A DNA stretch of 64,000 nt from DASQZK01 sp963763215 (GTDB taxonomy: Bacteria > Bacteroidota > Bacteroidia > Bacteroidales > GCA-2748055). The stretch covers positions 186,001 to 250,000 of the forward strand of contig CAVXNX010000002.1 of NCBI GenBank assembly GCA_963763215.1, in the 5' to 3' direction. Of the stretch, positions 57,326 through 64,000 are shown piece after piece. Under the pieces are notes generated by a model that saw only the letters and a program-made list of their open reading frames with translations, made no database searches and was not told the DNA's origin. The position numbers and the translations under genes were made by a program. Each line of letters begins with the position of its first letter. Positions within the stretch are counted from its first letter, which is position 1.

Positions 57326-59623
57326 ATGAAAAATCTTATGAAACATGATCTGCGTACTCTTTTTTTATTGATCGGTATGTTGATCATCACCGGCTTGTCA
57401 TGTATCCGGCCGGGGAACAGAGAAGATCTCAACAGCTTTTGCGACCGGGCAGTGGCCGATGCGGTTGCCCGCGACTTCGGAAACCTGCTTCCCGGCGCGC
57501 CACCGGAAGATCTTTATGAATTATTCAATAAATTTTGCCTGACCCACTTTGGGGCTGGAGCCGATCCGCTGGTTTACGGGACTTTTGGTGATACACTTTC
57601 GGTAACAGGAGACAGTGAGTGGTCCTACGTTTCAGAACGTTCCGCGGCCATCTGCTGGTGTACAAACCTCCCGGCCAAAGGGTATGTAGAATACGGGAAG
57701 ACAACGGCTTACGGCCACCAATCGGATCTCCCGGAAAGATACTTTTATACTCATATTCACTACCTGAAGAATCTGAAGGCCCAATCGGGTTACCACTACA
57801 GGCTCGTCGCTATCGATGAAAAGGGCCGGAAGCTTATTTCCGGCGACCGCATCATTCAAACCAAAACCATCCCGGGGGCCATCCATATTCCCGGCGATAT
57901 GGGTAACCCCCCGTATAATCTCGACAAGCCCAATGCCGTTTATGTGGTGACAAAGGACATCGTTGCACCACGCAATGCCTTCAATATCACTGCCGATCAC
58001 GTAACCCTCGATCTTGGCGGGCATACCGTGATCCATGCCAATGAACTGATCCCTGATCTCGATTATGAAGTGGCTGAAAAGTCGGGTTCCGGCATCCGGA
58101 TGCTAACAGGCAAGTCACAAACCGGACTCAGGATCCTCAATGGAACCCTCCGCCAGGGGGAAGCTGAAAACAACAGCCAGTACACCCCTGCAAAGAGAAT
58201 GGTGCATCCCGGCGAAGACCGGCTGAAGATTCTCGGACACAACATGGCCAGGGGGTTGAATTCCATCGAACTCTACAATGGTGCTGATGTGGAAATCGCC
58301 GGCGTCACCGCCGAATACCGCCTGAGCCAGACCTGGTGCATGCGCTTTACCGGGGCATCGGGAAAATATGACATTCACCACAACATCTGCCTCGATAAGG
58401 GTACCCTGATGTTCAGCCGTCACGGGAATGGAGAATGCCGGTCCATCGGGTTCCGCGGAGCCGAAGGACGTGATATTGCCCATTTGCCGAACGATTTTGC
58501 CGTTCATCACAACCTCATCAAGCGGACGAGGCAGAATGGGATCAATACCGCCCGGAAGATCTTCGACAACGAAATCTATGTCGACAGCTGGGTGGTGAAT
58601 TCTTTTGCCATCTCGCCACATCATGAGGGCGGTCGCGTACACGACAATAAAATCTTCCTCACCGGTTACTATGGTTGCGGAATTCTATGGTCGACGAGGG
58701 ATTTTGAGGCCTGGCACAATTTCATCCATATGGAAAGCATTGTCACCATGATCCATAAACCCGACTCGGGCCGGCGCCTGATTGAAACCTGGGGCGAACA
58801 GGATGTGCTGGCAGGATTCCGGCTGACCAATTATGACAAGGGAGGACAGGAACGGGAGAATATGTCGTACCACGACAACGTTATCCTGGGGAGATGCCGG
58901 TGGGGAGCGGAAATGCGTGGGACGGAGTTTTATTCCGACTCTTCGGTCCGTAACCTGGAGTGCAACAACAACATCATCAAAATCGAGGCCCAGGATACCC
59001 TCACGCATAAAGCGGCCTGTGTGGATGCTCAGGGTGCCTACAATGACCGCACCAGGCACCTGCCTGTTTATTACCGGGACGATTCCCTTGTATCGAACCT
59101 CTGCAACGTTCGTTTCGGTGATGATTACGGCCAGGGCAGCAATCACCAGTTCATCGCCTGTAAGATTGTCAGGACGGGGCACAATTCCAATTACCATACG
59201 TTTCTCTTCGATGGCCACAGTTCGGTGTTTAACCATGGTTTCCTCGATTGTCAGTTCCTGGGCGGGGCTGCGTACGATGATGTCTACTGGAGCGATACCC
59301 AATCGTTAAGTAATTATCACGTCAGCTGGACACTCCGCGTGGAAACGGCACCAGGAGCCTCCGTGATCATCCGGGATAAAAACGGGAAGATTGCCGGGGA
59401 GGGCCGGGTTGATACTTCCGGGGTCTTTTCACGGCCACTCGTTCAGTCGGTGATCCGGCCGGTGGAATGGAAGGCCGGCAGACCGGAAATCGATGTTACC
59501 CAAAAAACGGAACACCAGGAAGAGACGTTTTCCCCTTACACGGTCACGGTCACGGGAAATGGCAAAACAAAATCAGTGCCCGTGACGATGAACCAGCCGG
59601 TGACTTTGACGATAAATCTTTAA
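57326..59623 (+). CDS. Lipoprotein with fibronectin III-like and right-handed beta-helix domains
   Basis: A protein of 765 residues with lipobox TGLSC. Residues 90-185 look like a fibronectin III-like module (SAAICWCTNLPAKGYVEYG; THIHYLKNLKAQSGYHYRLVAIDEKG). From about residue 210 a parallel beta-helix runs to about 640, with regular turns such as NAFNITADHVTLDLGGHTV, HHNLIKRTRQNGINTARKIFDNEIYV, HDNKIFLTGYYGCGIL and NNNIIKIEAQD. A C-terminal beta domain follows. Beta-helix proteins of this build include polysaccharide lyases and epimerases; no catalytic set is obvious here. It heads a plus-strand group with a GH42-like enzyme and an amidohydrolase, directly after the inverted repeats. The gene is intact. 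Confidence 0.8.
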   Translation: MKNLMKHDLRTLFLLIGMLIITGLSCIRPGNREDLNSFCDRAVADAVARDFGNLLPGAPPEDLYELFNKFCLTHFGAGADPLVYGTFGDTLSVTGDSEWSYVSERSAAICWCTNLPAKGYVEYGKTTAYGHQSDLPERYFYTHIHYLKNLKAQSGYHYRLVAIDEKGRKLISGDRIIQTKTIPGAIHIPGDMGNPPYNLDKPNAVYVVTKDIVAPRNAFNITADHVTLDLGGHTVIHANELIPDLDYEVAEKSGSGIRMLTGKSQTGLRILNGTLRQGEAENNSQYTPAKRMVHPGEDRLKILGHNMARGLNSIELYNGADVEIAGVTAEYRLSQTWCMRFTGASGKYDIHHNICLDKGTLMFSRHGNGECRSIGFRGAEGRDIAHLPNDFAVHHNLIKRTRQNGINTARKIFDNEIYVDSWVVNSFAISPHHEGGRVHDNKIFLTGYYGCGILWSTRDFEAWHNFIHMESIVTMIHKPDSGRRLIETWGEQDVLAGFRLTNYDKGGQERENMSYHDNVILGRCRWGAEMRGTEFYSDSSVRNLECNNNIIKIEAQDTLTHKAACVDAQGAYNDRTRHLPVYYRDDSLVSNLCNVRFGDDYGQGSNHQFIACKIVRTGHNSNYHTFLFDGHSSVFNHGFLDCQFLGGAAYDDVYWSDTQSLSNYHVSWTLRVETAPGASVIIRDKNGKIAGEGRVDTSGVFSRPLVQSVIRPVEWKAGRPEIDVTQKTEHQEETFSPYTVTVTGNGKTKSVPVTMNQPVTLTINL

Positions 59624-59639
59624 ACTTTAAAACTGAACC

Positions 59640-62600
59640 ATGAGATCCAGGATAAAAATACGTAATGTCTTTCCCTTTCGCAGGATGACCCGCTCCAAAA
59701 TGCTGATGGTTTTCTTCTCAATGGTCAGTGTGACCCCCGGCTGCCAGGGACCTTCCGGCGGTAAGCCGGATACAGGCCAGCCGGCTGCGTCGGTCCTGGT
59801 CCTGAATGATTTTGAAGATCCAATGGCCCTGGACTCCTTGCAGGCCCCCGGTTCACGCTCCGGTGAATATGTCGTACACGGACGGTATTCCCTGGAACTG
59901 TCCGACTCAGCCGGCCGGCCGCTATACCTGGAAACAGACCGGTTTCCGGCTGACTGGAGCAGATACGATTTCCTCAAGTTCGATGTCTATAATCCTTCTG
60001 AAAAACTGATTTATGGCACCATTCAGGTTTTCGACCGGGACGGTTCCGATGAAGAGGCCGAGTTCCATGGTCAAAGTTACCGGGGCGAGAAATTATTCCT
60101 CAATACCGGGTGGAATCATTTCAAGTTCCTGCTGAGGCATGCCATGGTGGAGGAAGGGAACCGGCCACTCGACCTTGCCGGGATCCGGAAACTGCGCCTT
60201 ACCTTCGGAGCCCCCCGGCATCCCTTGTATATCGACAATATCCGGTTGGTTGCCGGTGAAGAAGCGGAGGTCACCAGATCGAAGATGGATCCCAGGGACT
60301 GCATGACGGTCATCGATAACCGGAATGCCTTTTCGACCCTGACCGGACCGGAGGAAAAAATCAAAACCAGTGCGGAGATCACGGGACTCAGGGATAAAGC
60401 CAGGCGTGCGGTGGAGGATCTTCGCAACGATGTCAGGGTCGCGGAATTGCAGGGTTATCAAACCCTCTATGAAAGGATCCCGCTGATCACGGCGGATGTC
60501 GGTCTGGGCATCCGGAGCCGGCTGGTCTGGTTTCAGAATGAAAAGGAAGAGAAAAAAATCCTGGAGGAAGTGATCGCGTCCTGCAGACGGGCCTCCGGGG
60601 AAATCCGCGACCGGATTTCAGCCCGGCCGACGGGCCATCCCCTCATCGAACCGGAAAATGAAGTCGGGCAGGCTTCCTTTTATGTTCCCCCTCTCACTCC
60701 CCTCGACGAGTTGACGATCTCCGACGGCGCCTACCGTGACGGGTCGGGCAAGCCTGTACTGGTCTTTTCCATGCTCCAGGTGAACAAGGGCCCGTTGATG
60801 GATTACTTCGAACCCTTCAACCACAGGCTCGAAAGCTATACGGTGGGCGGCGGTTCGAGATATAATATCGAGAATTCCCCCGTTTATAAGGCCTTTCATA
60901 CCTATCCGGGTACCCACCGGGTTGGTTGGGACGGCTGGTGCGGACACCTGATCAAAGACAGGTGGGCCATGGGCGGCAAAAAGGAAGATGTGGTCATCTG
61001 CCTGGAGAGTCCTTACATCCGAAAGGCGGTTGTGGACTATATGAAGCTGCATTACAGGGAATGGACGGAGAATCCCAACCTTCTTTACAATATCATGGCC
61101 TATGAACTGCAGTATATTTGCTTTTGCGATGAAAGCCAGAAGATGTTCAGAGACTGGCTGAAAAACAAGTATGCCGGTATCGGTCAGGTGAATGCGGCCT
61201 GGAAAACCGATTACACCTCTTTCGGGGAGATCCGCGCCCCCGAAACGAAAAATGCACGCCCGGTTGACGGAACGAACCGTGCGGAATGGTATGACTGGGC
61301 ATGTTTCAACACCCGGAGGTTTACCGACTATTTAAAATGGGTAAAGCAGGAGATGCGCAAGCTTGACCCGGAGACACCCATCTGCGCCGGGGGAACATCG
61401 TCCATGCTGAGTTCCTCGAACAGCGTCACAGGCATCGATGAGGAGATGATCATCAATGAGGTGGACGATGTCATTCTGAATGAATCCGGAAGTTCACCGA
61501 TCTTCTCCGATCTTCTCCTCTCGCTGAGCGATTCGAAAAAGGTCATGGTGGATCCGGAAATGAGCGGCGGTGCCCATGGCATCCTTCTCCAGTTCCTGCA
61601 CGGTAAATCCGATATTTCAAAGTGGTGGTGGGCAGGAGCTCCGAGCACGGAATACCCGCATATGAACGAAAGTTCCCTCCCACACAGTAAAGAAGATCTC
61701 CCTGTCGGATATCGCCGAAGTGCTGCGACTGGGTCTCGATATCAGGCGCCTTGGCCCCGAGATCGGCGCTTTTACAAAGGATGATCCCGAAGTCGCCATC
61801 CTCTATTCAAAGACGAGCATCATCCAGGTTCCGCCGGGCCAGATCCAGGCAGGCAGAACGCCTTATCTTAATGCCCTGTATGCCTCATGGGAAGGGGCCA
61901 GATACCTGGGATGCCGGACAGGATTTGTCAGCGAAAAACAGATCCTCGAACGGTAAGCTGGGCAGGATAAAACTGCTGATCATTCCGGCCGTGAAATATA
62001 CGAAGCCGGAGATCGTTGCGGCTGTTCAAGCCTATATCAGTCATGGCGGGATCGCCCTGGTGATCCCCGAATCGTTTATATTTGACCAGTATGCCAGGCA
62101 GGATAATGCCGTCGGCGATTTTGGCCTTCACATCAATGGCGTGACACTTCCGCCGGTCATTGGAACAGGAGAGAAGGAACAGAACTATGATCAGAGCTTT
62201 TCCCAATCCATTCTTTATGGTGAAGTCCGGAAGACGGTCACCACGCAGAAGCAAGATGTCTTTGAGCACCTGGATAAACCCCTTTCACTGCATACCGACG
62301 GTCTCGTCCAGGATGTGGATCCCGGACCGAACGAAGTCCTGGCCCGTTTTGAGGATGGGAAACCTGCGCTGATCCTCGCCCGCCAGGGAAAAGGTTCGTT
62401 GTATTACCTGGCGGCTCCCCTCGAACCGGAGGATTATGTCCCGTTACTCGACCTGCTCGCCGGAAAAGCCCGGCTTTGCCGGCCCGGTCGTGGGCAGAAC
62501 GGCCGATGGCAACCTTGTGCAGGGCGCTGAAGTGCGGTCTGTTGAACGGGAGCATGACTACCTGGTATACGCCTGCAACCTGACCGGGAAAAAGGTTGAA

Positions 62601-62726
62601 TTCGATCTGAAAGGTGCGGGCGACGGGGAAATTCTCGAGCTCAGGAGCATGACGGTGGCCCACGATGACCATATCGTCCTTCAACCTTACCAGGAAACCC
62701 TTTTCAGGATCGAAAAGAATCCATAA
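59640..62726 (+). CDS. GH42-like beta-galactosidase family protein (three frame breaks)
   Basis: About 1027 residues after removing one C at 61679-61681, one G at 61952-61953 and one C at 62469-62471. A lipoprotein-like signal (MLMVFFSMVSVTPGC) precedes a jelly-roll module (residues 55-210, VLVLNDFEDPMALDSL to YIDNIRLVAGEE). The barrel has VVDYMKLHYREWTENPNLLYNIMAYELQY, where Glu near 486 is a candidate acid/base, then FNTRRFTDYLKWVKQEMRKLDPETPICAGG and VDPEMSGGAHG near 637. The part after residue 700 resembles the GH42 trimerisation domain (LLIIPAVKYTKPEIVAAVQAYISHGGIALVI) and a final beta domain. The start at 59685 is also possible. Confidence 0.82.
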
Positions 62727-62761
62727 ATCCGCATATCCATTCATTAAAATACATCGTGATC

Positions 62762-63841
62762 ATGAAAATCAAAACCATTTTTTTAACCGCTGCAATGCCC
62801 GTTCTTGCGGGGATGTTGTTTTCCTGCGGCAGCAACAAAAAAGACCTGTATGAAACCATGCCAAAGATCGATGCCCATGTTCACATCCAGGTTGAAGATC
62901 CGGCCATTATCAAGGCCGCGCAGGAAGAGAATTTCCGTTTCTTCACCATTTGCACCCGCTCGGGCAGCGAAGAATATATTGACAAGCAGTTGGCTTTCGC
63001 TGAGAAATTGCATCAGAACTTTCCCAAAGAACTTGGTTTTGCGACGACCTTTTCCATGGAGAATTTCGGGAAGCCCGGCTGGGAGGAAGATGTCATCAGG
63101 AAACTGCAGCGGGACTTCGATCATGGCGCCGTGGCTGTCAAAGTCTGGAAGGATATCGGGATGACATTCCGGGACAGCCTGGGTCATTTCATCCTGATCG
63201 ACGATCCCCGGTTCGATCCTGTTCTCGATTTTATCGCTGCCAGCAACAAAACACTGATCGCTCACCAGGCTGAGCCGAAGAATTGCTGGCTGCCCCTGGA
63301 CTCCATGACGGTGAATAATGACCGGAGCTATTTCCGGGAGCACCCCGAATACCACATGTATCTCCATCCCGATTATCCGTCTTATGAAACCCTGATCGCT
63401 GCCAGGAATCATATGGTCGCCAAACATCCTGATCTGAGGGTCGTCGGCGCACACCTGGGCAGTCTTGAATGGAGTGTGGATGAACTGGCTAAATGCCTCG
63501 ATCAGTATCCCAATATGGCCGTGGATATGGCTGCCCGCGTCTGCCATCTGCAGGTGCAGGACCGGCAGAAGGTCATCGATTTCATTAACCATTACAGCGA
63601 CAGGCTTTTATATGGCACCGACTTCGGGATCAAAGAGAATGCGGATATGAACGACGAGGTCGAATCGATGAAGAAGGATTGGCGTTCCGACTGGGACTAT
63701 TTCGCTACAGCCGGCACGATGACCTCTCCCAATGTAAACGGACCGTTCAAAGGACTGGATCTGTCGCCCGAAGTCTTAAAAAAAATCTTTTACGCGAATG
63801 CCCTGCACTGGATCCCGGGTGCATTTGGAGAAAATCAATGA
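62762..63841 (+). CDS. Amidohydrolase family lipoprotein (paralogue 3 of 3)
   Basis: A protein of 359 residues with lipobox LFSC. HVH, HQAEP, HLGS and YGTDFG give the metal ligands; in this copy HLGEP has become HQAEP. The blocks KNCWLPLDSMTVNND, YHMYLHPDYPSYETLIAARN and GAHLGSLEWSVDELAK are shared with the copies at 13289 and 20591, whereas the rest has drifted more. It follows the GH42-like gene by 35 bases, so all three paralogues sit beside glycosidase genes. The ATG at 62762 is preferred over the GTG two codons earlier. Confidence 0.87.
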   Translation: MKIKTIFLTAAMPVLAGMLFSCGSNKKDLYETMPKIDAHVHIQVEDPAIIKAAQEENFRFFTICTRSGSEEYIDKQLAFAEKLHQNFPKELGFATTFSMENFGKPGWEEDVIRKLQRDFDHGAVAVKVWKDIGMTFRDSLGHFILIDDPRFDPVLDFIAASNKTLIAHQAEPKNCWLPLDSMTVNNDRSYFREHPEYHMYLHPDYPSYETLIAARNHMVAKHPDLRVVGAHLGSLEWSVDELAKCLDQYPNMAVDMAARVCHLQVQDRQKVIDFINHYSDRLLYGTDFGIKENADMNDEVESMKKDWRSDWDYFATAGTMTSPNVNGPFKGLDLSPEVLKKIFYANALHWIPGAFGENQ

Positions 63842-63868
63842 AGATATTCATTAAAAAAATCTGAACCT

Positions 63869-64000
63869 ATGAAACGTTATCTGACGATATCCACGAAAAT
63901 ATTCATGATGGTGGCCCTGCTCGCCCTTGTCCAGTGCCGCTCCTCCGTTCGGGCCGGAAGACAAGGCAGAAGACGCTCTTCCTGCCAAACAGCGGAGCCA
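63869..64000 (+). CDS. Start of a lipoprotein gene (3' partial, probable frame break)
   Basis: MKRYLTISTKIFMMVALLALVQC is a lipoprotein signal. The next codons make little sense in frame, but removing one C at 63937-63938 gives CAPPFGPEDKAEDALPAKQ, a normal acidic linker after the lipobox. Only about 44 codons are visible, so the function cannot be guessed; the distance of 27 bases from the amidohydrolase stop suggests the same operon. Confidence 0.6.
   Translation, partial: MKRYLTISTKIFMMVALLALVQCRSSVRAGRQGRRRSSCQTAEP

Noticed and set aside
1..64000. tRNA and rRNA genes
   Set aside because: No GGTTCGAATCC-type T-loop with a fitting cloverleaf and no conserved rRNA segment was noticed on either strand.

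Overview
The window looks like chromosomal DNA of a member of the Bacteroidota. The signs are a SusC/SusD outer-membrane pair, a C-terminal sorting domain of the type IX secretion system, many lipoprotein signal peptides followed by glycan-active enzymes, and -7 boxes of the TAnnTTTG kind. I see no rRNA, tRNA, CRISPR array, phage gene or transposase gene. Most genes serve uptake and breakdown of glycans and peptides.

Layout. 1-2435: 3' part of a multidomain FAD/Fe-S oxidoreductase. 2436-7121: 4.7 kb without a convincing gene, built of several repeat families (five 167-bp tandem units, an 11-bp array, a nested palindrome with 40-bp arms, a duplicated hairpin-rich segment, a degenerate short-repeat array and structured elements). 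7122-11484 (minus): BASS-type symporter, PlsC-like acyltransferase, SDR and VOC protein, closely packed. 11656-12880: flavin reductase-like protein and a small metallo-beta-lactamase-fold hydrolase. 13289-21716: a sugar operon with amidohydrolase lipoprotein, GH36-like enzyme, CBM9-like protein, AGE-type epimerase, MFS sugar porter and a second amidohydrolase. 21823-28033: serine hydrolase/DUF4185 fusion, BNR-repeat protein with a sorting domain, sialidase-like protein. 28087-30634 (minus): pRiA4b ORF-3-like protein and an SSS symporter. 30635-32329: tandem array of a roughly 370-bp repeat. 32330-37341: nagA, a LacI-type regulator, a GH109-like enzyme and a secreted jelly-roll candidate. 37382-43456 (minus): double MBL protein, DUF819 membrane protein, enolase-superfamily epimerase and CocE-type hydrolase. 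43475-49587: two copies of a divergent pair (transglutaminase-like lipoprotein, DUF4832-type protein). 49686-56269: PfkB-type sugar kinase, SusC, SusD. 56270-57325: inverted copies of the 370-bp repeat. 57326-64000: beta-helix lipoprotein, GH42-like enzyme, third amidohydrolase paralogue and the start of another lipoprotein.

How the genes fit together (inference). Exported enzymes and SusC/D would cut and import oligosaccharides; the MFS and SSS transporters, AGE epimerase, PfkB kinase and NagA would process the sugars inside the cell. NagA and GH109 point to N-acetylated sugars. The epimerase, DUF819 and CocE genes look like a separate peptide module.

Quality warning. About 21 single-base frame breaks split a dozen or so otherwise well-conserved genes. 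By my reading 19 are explained by one extra base, usually in a run of 2-5 identical bases. This looks like consensus error rather than gene decay, so broken genes are given here as single features spanning the breaks.
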